NCBI RefSeq assembly: GCF_000955975.1
Contig: NZ_JYJF01000049.1
Location: forward strand, 1-48,205
From: Saccharothrix sp. ST-888
Lineage (GTDB): Bacteria; Actinomycetota; Actinomycetes; Streptomycetales; Streptomycetaceae
DNA length: 48,205 bases
Reading direction: 5' to 3'
The position numbers were made by a program, and so were the translations under genes. This document shows, in pieces, positions 14,304 through 26,482 of this stretch (position 1 is the stretch's first letter; each line of letters begins with the position of its first letter). Under the pieces are notes generated by a model. The model was not told the origin of the DNA. It did not search any database and saw only the letters and a program-made list of their open reading frames with translations.

Positions 14304-16232
14304 CTACGCCGGCTGGACGACGGCGAGCAGGGTGCCCAGTTCGACCTGTTGGCCGGGGCTGACGCGAAGTTCGGTGAGCAGTCCGTCGGTCGGCGCGCAG
14401 ACGCGGTGTTCCATCTTCATCGCCTCCAGCCAGAGCAGGGGTTGGCCTGCGGTGACCTGCTCGCCGGGGGCGACGGCGATGCGGACCACGGTGCCCGGCA
14501 TGGGGGCGAGCAGGGCGCCCGGGTCGGTGTGGACGGCGGGTTCGGGGTGGCGGGGAAGTGCGGTGAGGACGACCGCGCCGAGCGGGGAGTCGAGGTGGAC
14601 GGTGTCGCCGTGGACCGCGATCTCGAAGGTGCGGGTCAGGCCGTCGGTGCGGAGGGTGACGTGTTCGGGGGTGGCGGCCAGGAGCTCGGTCTCGGGGTGG
14701 TCCTCGGCCTGCAGGCCGGTACGGGTGCGGCGGTAGCGGACCTCGTGTTCGGTGCCGTCCGAGGCGCGGTAGCGCTTGAGCTGGGACTGTGAGGGCAGGT
14801 TGCGCCAGCCGGACGGGAAGGCACCGGAACGGGCGGCGGCGTCCGCCAGGGCGGCTGCCAGGGCGGCCAGCGGGGTGTGCTTCTGCGGTCCGGGACCGAG
14901 TTCGGCGGCGTGCTCGGCGAGGAAGCCGGTGTGCAGCCGTCCTGCTTGGAAGGCGGGGTGGCGCAGGGCGGCCACCAGGAGCTCGCGGTTGGTGGTCAGC
15001 CCGTGGATCCGGGCCCGGCCCAGCGCGTCGGCCAGCCGGCGGGCGGCGGCCGCCCTGGTCGGGGCCCAGGCGATCACCTTGGCGAGCATGGCGTCGTAGT
15101 GGATGCCGACGGCGGCGGGCCCCGCCACACCGGAGTCCAGGCGCAGTCCGCTCTCACCCGGTCCGGCGCTGAACTCGCTCTGCACATCGGGGAGTTGGAG
15201 CAGGTGCAGGGTCCCGGTCTGCGGCTGCCAGTCGCGCTCGGGGTCCTCGGCGTAGAGGCGGGCCTCGATCGCGTGGCCGCGGATCGCGGGCTGCTCGGCC
15301 GGGAGCGGTTCGCCTTCGGCGATGCGCAGTTGGAGCGCGACCAGGTCGAGCCCGGTGACGCACTCGGTGACGGGGTGCTCGACCTGGAGGCGGGTGTTCA
15401 TCTCCAGGAAGTGGATCCGGCCGTCGGGTGCCAGCAGGAACTCCGCCGTCCCTGCTCCGGTGTAGCCGATGGCGCGGGCGGCGGCGGTGGCGGCCGCGTG
15501 GAGTCCGGCGCGCACCGGGTCGGTCAGGCCGGGAGCCGGGGCTTCCTCGATCACCTTCTGATGGCGGCGTTGCAGCGAGCAGTCGCGGTCGCCGAGCGCC
15601 CAGACGGTGCCGTACCGGTCGGCCATCAGCTGGACCTCGACATGGCGCCCGGCCGGCAGGTACGGCTCGCAGAAGACCTCGTCCGAACCGAAGGCCTTCG
15701 CCGCCTCGGCCCGGGCCGAGGCCAGCGCGTCCGGCAGGTCGGCGAGCCGGTGGACGATGCGCATGCCGCGCCCGCCGCCGCCGGCCGCCGCCTTGACCAG
15801 CAACGGCAGGTCGGCCTCGGTAGGTTCGGCGGCCGCGGTCAGCACCGGGACCCCGGCCGCCGCCATCAGCCGCTTGGCCTCGGTCTTGGACCCCATCGCG
15901 GCGATCGCCTCGGCCGGCGGCCCGATCCAGGTCAGCCCGGCGGCCTGGACGGCGCGCGCGAACTCGGCGTGCTCGGAGAGGAAGCCGTACCCGGGGTGGA
16001 CCGCGTCCGCCCCGGCGGCCAGCGCCGCCTGGATGACCAGGTCCGCGCGCAGATAGGTGTCGGCGGGTGCGGCGCCCGGCAGCCGTACGGCGGTGTCGGC
16101 CTCGCGGACGTGCGGGGCGTCCGCGTCCGGGTCGGAGTGGACGGCCACGGTGGCGATGCCGAGTTCACGGCAGGTGTGGAAGATCCGCCGGGCGATCTCG
16201 CCGCGGTTGGCCACCAGCAGGGATGTGATCAT
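14304..16232 (-). CDS. Acyl-CoA carboxylase alpha subunit (biotin carboxylase-BCCP)
   Basis: This 642-residue subunit carboxylates its own biotin using ATP and bicarbonate. The biotin carboxylase part (~1-450) shows LLVANRGEIARRIFHTCREL, a glycine-rich ATP loop (KAAAGGGGRGMRIV), LGDRDCSLQRRHQKVIEEAP and EMNTRLQVEHPVTE. A linker domain follows, then the biotinyl domain with EAMKMEH; the biotinylated lysine is about residue 606, some 36 residues from the end. It starts 11 nt after the beta-subunit stop, so the two are one operon. The ATG at 16232 places NRGEIA at the usual distance from the start. Confidence 0.95.
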   Translation of the reverse strand: MITSLLVANRGEIARRIFHTCRELGIATVAVHSDPDADAPHVREADTAVRLPGAAPADTYLRADLVIQAALAAGADAVHPGYGFLSEHAEFARAVQAAGLTWIGPPAEAIAAMGSKTEAKRLMAAAGVPVLTAAAEPTEADLPLLVKAAAGGGGRGMRIVHRLADLPDALASARAEAAKAFGSDEVFCEPYLPAGRHVEVQLMADRYGTVWALGDRDCSLQRRHQKVIEEAPAPGLTDPVRAGLHAAATAAARAIGYTGAGTAEFLLAPDGRIHFLEMNTRLQVEHPVTECVTGLDLVALQLRIAEGEPLPAEQPAIRGHAIEARLYAEDPERDWQPQTGTLHLLQLPDVQSEFSAGPGESGLRLDSGVAGPAAVGIHYDAMLAKVIAWAPTRAAAARRLADALGRARIHGLTTNRELLVAALRHPAFQAGRLHTGFLAEHAAELGPGPQKHTPLAALAAALADAAARSGAFPSGWRNLPSQSQLKRYRASDGTEHEVRYRRTRTGLQAEDHPETELLAATPEHVTLRTDGLTRTFEIAVHGDTVHLDSPLGAVVLTALPRHPEPAVHTDPGALLAPMPGTVVRIAVAPGEQVTAGQPLLWLEAMKMEHRVCAPTDGLLTELRVSPGQQVELGTLLAVVQPA

Positions 16233-16243
16233 GAGTGAATCCC

Positions 16244-17838
<1,595 letters not shown>

Positions 17839-17842
<4 letters not shown>

Positions 17843-19524
17843 AGCAGGGCCTCCGGAAGGTCGAGGTGGCGGGCGCGCAGCCACTCCCCCAGCGCCTTCG
17901 CCTGCGGGTCGAACCTGGCCTGCGCGGCGACGCCCTCGCCGAGCAGGCCCTCGATGGTGAAGTTCACCGCACGGAGGTTGGGGAGCAGGTGCCGGGTGAT
18001 GCCCAAGTCCGCCGTCTCCGGCAGGAGTCGGCGCAGCAGGTCGACGGTCAGGGTGTGGGCCAGCCAGCGCCAGCCGGGCTCGGTACGCGCCCAGACGCCC
18101 AGGTTGGCGTCACCGCCCTTGTCGCCGCTGCGGGCACCGACCAGCAGCCCGAGCGGCGCCCGGCGGGTCGGGCCCGGCGGCAACGGCTCCGGCAGCGGCG
18201 GCTGTTCGAGCGGCACGAGCTCGCGGGTGCCGGTCGGCGGCGGCACCGGCACGCTGCTCCCGTCCGGGAGCACGGCCACGTGGGTGAGAGTGCGGGCGTC
18301 CAGGTGGGCGGCCTCGAACACCCCGTACGGCGCACCGGGGCCGGGCGGCGCGGTGAGGTGGAAGCCCGGGTGGCCGGCCAGGCCGAGCTCGACCGCCGCG
18401 CTGCTCAGCGCCCGCCCGACCGGGCGCTGATCGGCGTCCCGTACGGTCAGCCGGAGCAGGGCGGAGGCGGTCTCCTCGGTGTCGGCGTCGGGGTGGTCGG
18501 TACGGGCCAGGGTCCAGCGCAGCTCAGCCGGGCGCGGCTCCAGGGCCTGCTCCAACTGCTCCTGCAGCAGGGCGGACTTGGCCTCGATGTCCAGGCCGGT
18601 GAGGACGAAGACGACCTCGTTGCGCCAGCCGCCCAGCCGGTTGAGCCCGACCTTCACGGTGGGCGGCGGCCGCTCGCCCCTGACCCCGGTGATCCGGACC
18701 CGGTCGGGGCCGTCCTGACGCAGCCGGACGGTGTCCAGCCGCGCGGTGACGTCCGGACCCGCGTAGCGCGCCCCGGCCGTCTCGTACAGCAGCTGGGCGG
18801 TGACGGTCTCGACGGTGACGGCACCGCCGGTGCCGGGGTGCTTGGTGATGATGCTGCTGCCGTCGGCCTCGATCTCGGCGATCGGGAAGCCGGGGTGGCG
18901 TACGTCGTGCTCACGGAAGAAGGCGTAGTTGCCTCCGGTGGCCTGGGCGCCGCACTCCAGGACGTGTCCGGCGACCACCGCCCCCGCGAGGGCGTCCAGG
19001 TCCTGCGGCCGCCAGCCGAAGTGGGCGGCGGCCGGCCCGGCCACCAGAGCCGCATCGGTGACCCGGCCGGTCACCACGAGGTCCGCACCGCCGCGCAGGC
19101 ACTCGGCGATCCCGTGCGCGCCGAGGTAGGCGTTGGCGGCCAGCAGACCGTCCGGAAGCTCCAACTCGGCGGCCCTGGGCAGGAGATCATCACCGGTGAC
19201 CCGGCCGACGCGCAGCGGTATTCCCTGCTTGTCCGCCAACTCGTGCAGCGCGTCCGCCAGTCGGGCCGGATTGAGCCCGCCCGCGTTCACCACGATCCGC
19301 ACTCCCGCCTCGTGCGCCAGGCCGAGGCACTCCTCCATCTGCCGCAGAAACGTCTTGGCGTAGCCGAGTTGCGGGTCCTTCAGGCGGTCGCGGGCAAGGA
19401 TCAGCATGGTCAGTTCGGCCAGGTAGTCCCCGGTGAGGACATCCAGCGGACCCCCCGTGAGCATCTCCCGGAACGCGGAGAACCTGTCCCCGTAGAAGCC
19501 GGACGCATTGCCGATCCGCAACAC
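17839..19524 (-). CDS. AtuA-like protein (DUF1446 family)
   Basis: This 561-residue cytoplasmic protein belongs to the acyclic terpene utilisation AtuA/DUF1446 family. The family is required for citronellol/geraniol degradation in pseudomonads, but its reaction is unknown. Signatures are the N-terminal RIGNASGFYGDR, GDYLAELTMLILAR, VVNAGGLNPARLADAL, DLVVTGRVTDAALVAGPAA and GHVLECGAQATGGNYAFF. A C-terminal domain carries LLVGARSGDKGGDANLGVWAR. The GTG at 19524 is chosen because AGGGGAG lies 8 nt upstream and RIGNASGF then opens the protein; an ATG at 19605 would fall inside the operator palindrome. It is the first gene of the operon and overlaps the next by 4 nt. Confidence 0.9.
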
Positions 19525-19602
19525 CGCAAGTCTCCCCTGCCGCCGCGTGCCCCACCCAGTCGCACCAACGGGCAGCAGCCTGGCAGCGGCCGGGCAATAA
19601 AG

Positions 19603-19618
19603 CAAGCATGCATGCTTG
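19603..19618. promoter_or_regulatory. Perfect palindromic operator upstream of the AtuA-like operon
   Basis: CAAGCATGCATGCTTG is a perfect 16-bp palindrome, flanked by AAAG on one side and TTTT on the other so the symmetry nearly continues. It lies about 80 nt upstream of the first gene of the carboxylase operon in an AT-rich patch. It is of the size and symmetry bound by TetR dimers that control acyl-CoA genes. Confidence 0.7.
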
Positions 19619-19912
19619 TTTTACCCCACCGCAATTCTCCTGGCCTCAACCGGAGTTGTGACCGGCAGTGACAACCGGCCATGGGCAACGGCGGTCGGTC
19701 GGCGTCGCCATGAGTGACCGAGGTGCCTTCGCATGCGGCATGGCGGTTCGCTGTCCGGCTTTCCCTCTTCGGGCGGTTCGAGCCTCAGCCGACCTCGGCG
19801 CGCATGTCCGTATCTCGCTCGTTCCACCCAACGGGCCCGTCAACCCGGCGAGTCGTCAGAATCCGGCTGAAGCGGTCGACCACTGCGAACGGCCGCGGCG
19901 GACCCCGACCGA
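19619..19912. other. Intergenic stretch without a supported gene
   Basis: Between the operator and the terminator of the VOC gene, neither strand carries an open frame with a start signal or recognisable protein. The AT content near 19619-19660 suggests promoter DNA for the minus-strand operon. Confidence 0.4.
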
Positions 19913-19942
19913 CCGCCGTCCGCGAGGGGGAACGGACGGCGG
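19913..19942 (-). terminator. Hairpin terminator after the AraC-VOC unit
   Basis: CCGCCGTCCG (19913-19922) pairs perfectly with CGGACGGCGG (19933-19942) around a 10-nt loop. It sits 24 nt downstream of the VOC stop codon on the minus strand. Confidence 0.6.
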
Positions 19943-19965
19943 CCTGAGCGGGGCCCGCCGAAGGC

Positions 19966-20382
19966 TCACTTCCCGAGGGGCTGGGTGAAGCGCAACATGT
20001 TGCCGGCGGGGTCGCGGAACGCGCAGTCGCGGACGCCGTAGAACTGGTCCATCGGCTCCTGCAGCACCTCGCCGCCTGCCGCGCTGATGCGCTCGAAGGT
20101 GGCGTCGCAGTCGTCCGTCGCGAAGATGACGGCGCGCAGCAGGCCCTTGGCCATCAGCTCCGCCATGGCCTGCCGGTCGGCCGATGAGGCGTTCGGGTCG
20201 GCGAGCGGCGGTTCCAGGACGATGTTCACGTCCGGCTGCGAGGGCGCCCCGACGGTCACCCAGCGCATCCCCTCGAACCCGACGTCGTTGCGTACCTCAA
20301 GGCCGAGCACATCGCGGTAGAAGGCGATCGCCTTCTCGTGGTCGTCGACGGCGATGAAGCACTGGGAGAGCCTGATATCCAT
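19966..20382 (-). CDS. VOC (glyoxalase/dioxygenase-fold) protein 1
   Basis: This 138-residue protein has two beta-alpha-beta-beta-beta units: AIAFYRDVLGLEVRNDVG with GMRWVTVG in the first, and TFERISAAGGEVLQEP with YGVRDCAFRDPAGNMLRF in the second. It is clearly paralogous to VOC protein 2 at 21033 across its whole length. The canonical first His ligand of glyoxalase I is not evident (SQCFIAV at strand 1), so a metal-independent binding or resistance role is possible. It follows the AraC gene by 10 nt, yet has its own TAGCCT -10 box 7 nt before the ATG, overlapping the AraC stop codon. Confidence 0.88.
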   Translation of the reverse strand: MDIRLSQCFIAVDDHEKAIAFYRDVLGLEVRNDVGFEGMRWVTVGAPSQPDVNIVLEPPLADPNASSADRQAMAELMAKGLLRAVIFATDDCDATFERISAAGGEVLQEPMDQFYGVRDCAFRDPAGNMLRFTQPLGK

Positions 20383-20389
20383 GCCGTTC

Positions 20390-20395
20390 AGGCTA
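20390..20395 (-). promoter_or_regulatory. -10 box of VOC protein 1, overlapping the AraC stop codon
   Basis: On the minus strand TAGCCT precedes the VOC ATG by 7 nt, and its first three bases are the TAG stop of the AraC gene. The same box with nearly the same spacer precedes VOC protein 2. Confidence 0.5.
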
Positions 20396-20821
20396 CGGCC
20401 GAGCGGCGGGGCTCGCTTCTCCGTTTCTGACCGGTCGCGTGTGGATCTTGGCTATGCATGCCGGGATGACGGCGCCGTGGTCATGGTCCCGGGCCCGGTA
20501 GGCGCTCGGGCTCTCGCCGACCAGCTGGGTGAAGCGCGAGCTGAACGACCCCAGCGACGTACAGCCGACCGCGAAGCAGACCTCGGTCACCGTGAGGTCG
20601 CCGCGCCGCAGCAGCGCTTTGGCCCGCTCGATACGGCGGGTCATCAGGTAGCTGTAGGGCGTCTCGCCGAAAGCGGCGCGGAAACTGCGGGAGAAGTGGC
20701 CCGGCGACATCAGGGCGCCATGCGCCAGCGCCGCGACGTCGAGCGGCTCGGCGTAGTCGCGGTCCATCCGGTCGCGGGCCCGCCGCAGCCGGACCAGGTC
20801 GTCGAGGCTCTGCCGTCTCAT
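20393..20821 (-). CDS. Small AraC-family regulator (MarA-sized, no sensor domain)
   Basis: This 142-residue protein consists almost entirely of the AraC/XylS DNA-binding domain. The first HTH is LDVAALAHGALMSPGHFSRSFRAAFGETP and the second TVTEVCFAVGCTSLGSFSSRFTQLVGESPSAYR. No N-terminal ligand domain exists, so its activity is likely set by expression level, as for MarA/SoxS. The ATG at 20821 gives the standard distance to the first helix. It is divergent from VOC protein 2 and the UvrA-like gene (211 nt between starts) and lies just upstream of VOC protein 1. It is therefore the likely regulator of this cassette. Confidence 0.85.
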   Translation of the reverse strand: MRRQSLDDLVRLRRARDRMDRDYAEPLDVAALAHGALMSPGHFSRSFRAAFGETPYSYLMTRRIERAKALLRRGDLTVTEVCFAVGCTSLGSFSSRFTQLVGESPSAYRARDHDHGAVIPACIAKIHTRPVRNGEASPAARP

Positions 20822-21019
20822 CCGACCAGTCTCCCACGGCCCCCAGGACCGGTGATCTGCCGGTGGCAAAGAGCATGGGCGCCGGAGCCGACCGCGCACG
20901 AGCCGAGCGGCCTGCTCAGCGGCGACGACCGCGAGACCGGGCAGCAGGACGAGTCGTACCGGTAGCACCGGCGACCAGACCGATCAGGAATCGAGAAGCC
21001 CGAGTCGCCGAGCCGCACC

Positions 21020-21025
21020 TAGCCT
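21020..21025 (+). promoter_or_regulatory. -10 box of leaderless VOC protein 2
   Basis: TAGCCT is followed by 7 nt and the ATG at 21033, with no Shine-Dalgarno. The block from the box to the ATG differs from that of VOC protein 1 at only two positions. Confidence 0.5.
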
Positions 21026-21032
21026 GATCGCC

Positions 21033-21443
21033 ATGGACCTCACCATTCACTGGACCTTCCTCCCGCACAACGACCCGGACGCCGCCCTGGCCTTCTACCG
21101 CGACACCCTCGGCTTCGAAGTCCGCAACGACGTCGGATCCGGCGGGATGCGCTGGATCACGGTCGGCCCCGCCGACCAGCCCGGCACGTCCATCGTCCTG
21201 GAGCCGCCGGCCGCCGGCCACGGCGTCACCGACGACGAGCGCCGCACCGTCGTCGAGATGATGGCCAAGGGCAGCTACGCCCGCATCACCCTGGCCACCA
21301 CCGACCTCGACGGCACCTTCGCGCGGGTACAGGCCGGCGGCGCCGAGGTCGTCCAGGAGCCGACCGAGCAGCCGTACGGCGTGCGTGACTGCGCCTTCCG
21401 CGATCCCGCAGGCAACCTGATCCGCATCAACGAGCACCGCTGA
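21033..21443 (+). CDS. VOC (glyoxalase/dioxygenase-fold) protein 2
   Basis: This 136-residue paralogue of VOC protein 1 shares LAFYRDTLGFEVRNDVG, GMRWITVG, VLEPP, AEVVQEP and PYGVRDCAFRDPAGN. Strand 1 (HWTFLPHND) again lacks a clear ligand pattern, so glyoxalase I activity is unlikely. Family members include fosfomycin, bleomycin and mitomycin resistance proteins, and many of unknown role. It is followed 120 nt later by the UvrA-like gene on the same strand, which suggests cotranscription. The leaderless-type start is supported by the TAGCCT box. Confidence 0.88.
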   Translation: MDLTIHWTFLPHNDPDAALAFYRDTLGFEVRNDVGSGGMRWITVGPADQPGTSIVLEPPAAGHGVTDDERRTVVEMMAKGSYARITLATTDLDGTFARVQAGGAEVVQEPTEQPYGVRDCAFRDPAGNLIRINEHR

Positions 21444-21563
21444 GCCGTCCGCTGAGCCGTCCGGCGAGAGAGAGGCCGGAGGCTCACCGGAGCTGGTTGG
21501 ATCGAGCCGGGCGACGCCGACGGAGACCGCGAAGGGCGGCCCCGTCTCACGGATGGAGACACG

Positions 21564-23984
<2,421 letters not shown>

Positions 23985-24002
23985 CCGAGGCCTGCGCGGT
24001 TC

Positions 24003-24047
24003 CCCCGGCCCCCTGCGGAGTCCACAACAGGACGTCGGGGGCCGGGG
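24003..24047 (+). terminator. Hairpin after the UvrA-like gene
   Basis: CCCCGGCCCCC (24003-24013) pairs perfectly over 11 bp with GGGGGCCGGGG (24037-24047), 19 nt beyond the stop codon. No T tract follows. Confidence 0.55.
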
Positions 24048-24052
24048 CTTGT

Positions 24053-24209
24053 CCGGCCGATCTGGCGGGGCAGCGGTCCACGGGGGCGCGGGGAACCGTG
24101 TGAGCCGGCCGAGCCCGGGGTGCGCACCTTGCACCTCGGGCCCGGCCGTTTCGCGCGGCTCCCCGCCCCTGAAGTCCACTGAAGTCCGCGCCCCCGCAAG
24201 GTCGGCCGG
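24053..24209. repeat. Nested inverted-repeat element, copy 2
   Basis: Outer arms are 24053-24071 (CCGGCCGATCTGGCGGGGC) and 24190-24209. Inner arms are GGGGGCGCGGGGAACCGTG (24082-24100) and 24149-24170 (TTTCGCGCGGCTCCCCGCCC). In reverse complement its right half is clearly homologous to the left half of copy 1 at 11151. It lies between the convergent UvrA-like and sugar-kinase genes. Confidence 0.7.
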
Positions 24210-24215
24210 GCCGGT

Positions 24216-25184
24216 CTAGCCGACGAACTGCCCGTGCAGACCGTCCAGTCCGGGAGCCCCGAGCGAGCGGGCCGCGAGCCAGGCGGCGGCCCCGGCCGCG
24301 TTGCCCGCGAAGGCGAGCTCGGCCCGTGGCCACCGGTCGGCGATCCGCTCGTACACCGCCGAAGCCAGCGGCGATCCGGCCGAGAGCACCCCGCCCGCCA
24401 GCACCACCGGATCGTCCGAGCCCGCCGCCCGGACGGTGCCCAGGGTCGACAGCAGGTGGTCCGCCGCCTCCGCCACCAGGCCCCGCGCCTCGGGCTCACC
24501 CGCCTCGGCGGCGCTCAGCACCAGCGGCGCGAGCCGCGCCAGCCGTACGGGCGAGTCCGCGTGCACGGCGGCGATCACCCCGGACCGCAGCTCGGCGGCC
24601 GCGCCCAGGTGCTCCTCCCCCACGCCCGGGCCCAGCAACTCCTCGACCACGCTCTTCATCAGACCGGTCGGCTGCACCCGCCGGTCGATCCCGGCGAGCG
24701 TCAGCCGTACGGCGGCGTGGCCCAGCCAGTAGCCGGAGCCCCGGTCGCCGAGCAGCCAGCCGTGCCCGTCCGCGAGGTGGACCGGGGCGAAGTCGCGGCA
24801 CTCCCCCGCGACCGCGCCCGTCCCGCTGATCAGGACCGAGCCGGCCGGGCTGCTGGTACCGGCCGCGAAGGCCAGTTCCACGTCGCTGGCCCGCCGGGGC
24901 TCGACGGTCAGGCCGGAGGCCGACCAGATCTCCGTGAGCCCGCCCGCGGCCACCAGTCCGCCGGCCAGCCCCAGCACTCCGGCCGCCACCCGGCCCGGAT
25001 CCACCCCGGTCAGCGCCGAGTCGAGAGTGGCGGCGATGCTGCGGGCGGCTGCGGCCGCGCCGTGCGAGACGGGGTTTCCGCCGTCGCCGCGTGCCGTGCC
25101 GACCACGCGGCCGTGCAGGTCCGCGACCACCACCCGGGTGGCGGTGCCTCCGACGTCCAGCCCCAGGACCAACGGTGTACTCAT
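24216..25184 (-). CDS. BadF/BadG/BcrA/BcrD-type ATPase, probable N-acetylglucosamine kinase
   Basis: This 322-residue actin-fold (ASKHA) protein has the phosphate-1 loop LGLDVGGTATRVVVADLHG. It also has phosphate-2 VLISGTGAVAGE, the family motif DGHGWLLGDRGSGYWLG and an adenosine motif near PVVLAGGVLSAGSPL. The length matches N-acetylglucosamine kinases of this family, which phosphorylate amino sugars from cell-wall or chitin turnover. No sugar transporter or SIS-domain gene is adjacent, so the substrate is inferred from family only. A degenerate TAGGAC box 6 nt before the ATG suggests another leaderless start. Confidence 0.85.
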   Translation of the reverse strand: MSTPLVLGLDVGGTATRVVVADLHGRVVGTARGDGGNPVSHGAAAAARSIAATLDSALTGVDPGRVAAGVLGLAGGLVAAGGLTEIWSASGLTVEPRRASDVELAFAAGTSSPAGSVLISGTGAVAGECRDFAPVHLADGHGWLLGDRGSGYWLGHAAVRLTLAGIDRRVQPTGLMKSVVEELLGPGVGEEHLGAAAELRSGVIAAVHADSPVRLARLAPLVLSAAEAGEPEARGLVAEAADHLLSTLGTVRAAGSDDPVVLAGGVLSAGSPLASAVYERIADRWPRAELAFAGNAAGAAAWLAARSLGAPGLDGLHGQFVG

Positions 25185-25261
25185 GCCGCCGTCCTACCCC
25201 GCCGCCGATCGATCACGCCCCGGCCGGACCGGGACGGGACCGTCCGGGACCCGGTCGCCGG

Positions 25262-25672
25262 TCACGCGGTGCGCCGGATCCGCCCGGCGTACCGGGCCTC
25301 CAGGGCCCGGTTGTGCTCGTCGCCGCCGGGGATGTTGGCGGACAGGTAGACCGGCGCGGTACCGCCGGACTCCTCGATCCACCGGATCACCTCGGCGACC
25401 ACCTGCTGGGCGAGCAGCGCAGCCGTGATCGATGAGATCCCCCGCAGGCCCAGCCGCCGTCGCGCATCGGCAGGACTGAGGTGGAAGCGGATGTCGGCCT
25501 CCAGCGCCTCCCGCACGGTGGCGGTGAGTTCCGCCCGGAGCTCGGGGCGGCGGGTGGCGTCGAGGCGGAGTTCGAGCAGGGCGAGGTAGCCGGTGCGCTC
25601 GGCGGTGACCCGGCGGTCGACCCAGGCCATCAGCTCGGCGACCAGCGCGCGGGACGGCGCCGCCCGCATCAC
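25262..25672 (-). pseudogene. Truncated TetR-type regulator (C-terminal part only)
   Basis: A 136-codon open frame resembles the ligand-binding half of a TetR regulator (ALVAELMAWVDRR, GYLALLELRLDATRRPELRAEL) but has no helix-turn-helix. Its 5' end abuts the N-terminally truncated VOC fragment on the opposite strand at about 25673. The natural reading is a deletion that removed the first part of both divergent genes. The C-terminal 45 residues are less TetR-like, so the family call is moderate. Confidence 0.45.
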
Positions 25673-25674
25673 CT

Positions 25675-25812
25675 GCCGAGATCGCGGTCCCCGCCCGGGA
25701 CGAGCCGTGGGGGCAGCGGCGGTTCAACGTGTGGAGCCCGGAGGGCGTCCTGATCGAGGTACTCCAGCCGATCGACCCCGACCCCGAGTGGCTGGCACAG
25801 CAGACGGCCTGA
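25675..25812 (+). pseudogene. C-terminal fragment of a VOC-family gene
   Basis: Forty-five codons before a TGA read EIAVPARDEPWGQRRFNVW, then SPEGVLIEVLQPIDPDPEW. This is the characteristic last strand and tail of a VOC protein of the type that pairs with TetR regulators. No start codon or N-terminal half is present upstream; the frame runs straight into the truncated regulator on the other strand. Confidence 0.65.
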
Positions 25813-26054
25813 GCGGGGCACGGCGGGCGGGCGGAGGGCCTGCGGACAGCCCGGTGGCGGCGCGCCTGGGGCGCCGTGGTTCCGATGGCCGATTACGCGG
25901 GAGTACGGCCACTCGGTTGGGTGAATGGTGGGTGTGCTTACGGCTCGTCGGAGCGGGCACTGCCGACACTTTCCTGCGGGACCGCCCCCGGCACCGGCCG
26001 GTGGCGGAGGTTCCCGCACGACCAGGCACCATCCCCTCAGGAACGGAGAAGACC
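25813..26054. other. Upstream region of the chaplin gene
   Basis: A 242-nt stretch with no supported gene. It must contain the chaplin promoter. Short AT-richer patches occur around 25910-25950, but I could not match a clear sigma-factor consensus, including the BldN type expected for some chaplins. Confidence 0.35.
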
Positions 26055-26297
26055 GTGAAGGACATCCGCAGGGCCCTCGTGCTTGCCGGGGCAGCCGGTG
26101 CGCTCGTACTCGGGTCGGCCGGGGCGGCCTCCGCCTCTGCCAACGCCACGGGCGAAGCCACCAACTCGCCGGGTGTGCTCTCCGGCAACGTCGTCCAGAT
26201 CCCGATCAACATCCCGATCAACATCTGCGGGAACACCGTCAACCTGATCGGCCTGCTCAACCCGGCCAGCGGCAACTCCTGCGCCAACACCGGCTGA
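26055..26297 (+). CDS. Short chaplin (aerial hypha surface protein)
   Basis: This 80-residue secreted protein has a signal peptide (VKDIRRALVLAGAAGALVLG to ASA, cleavage near residue 28). One chaplin domain follows: ATGEATNSPGVLSGNVVQIP, then NIPINICGNTVNLIGLLNPA and GNSCANTG. The two cysteines form the conserved disulfide of most chaplins. It has no LPXTG sorting signal, so it is of the short class that assembles into amyloid-like fibrils making aerial hyphae hydrophobic. GGAGAA just upstream fixes the GTG start. A strong hairpin follows. This is one of the best taxonomic markers in the window. Confidence 0.93.
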   Translation: MKDIRRALVLAGAAGALVLGSAGAASASANATGEATNSPGVLSGNVVQIPINIPINICGNTVNLIGLLNPASGNSCANTG

Positions 26298-26321
26298 ACG
26301 TACTTGTCCTGACGCTCCGCC

Positions 26322-26357
26322 GGAACCGGTGCCGCCCCACCAAGCGGCACCGGTTCC
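26322..26357 (+). terminator. Hairpin terminator after the chaplin gene
   Basis: GGAACCGGTGCCGC (26322-26335) pairs perfectly over 14 bp with 26344-26357 around an 8-nt loop, 25 nt after the chaplin stop. It lacks a T tract. Confidence 0.7.
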
Positions 26358-26384
26358 CGTCGTTCGGCGCGGGCCCGAGCGCGG

Positions 26385-26482
26385 TGTCAGCCCGCCTGGG
26401 CCGCCACTTCGGCGGCTCGATCTCGCCGGGGAGCAGGAAGCGGAGCGTGTCCACGACGTGGGTTGTCGGGCGGTTGCCTGCC
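26385..26482 (-). pseudogene. Fragment of a second Gfo/Idh/MocA oxidoreductase gene
   Basis: Immediately 3' of the intact oxidoreductase, the minus strand reads THVVDTLRFLLPGEIEPP. This matches the internal segment IHVVDVLRFLVPGEIEQ of the intact gene. At DNA level 26416-26461 is an imperfect direct repeat of 26852-26897. It has neither a start nor the rest of the domain, so it is a relic of a duplicated or related gene. Confidence 0.6.
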
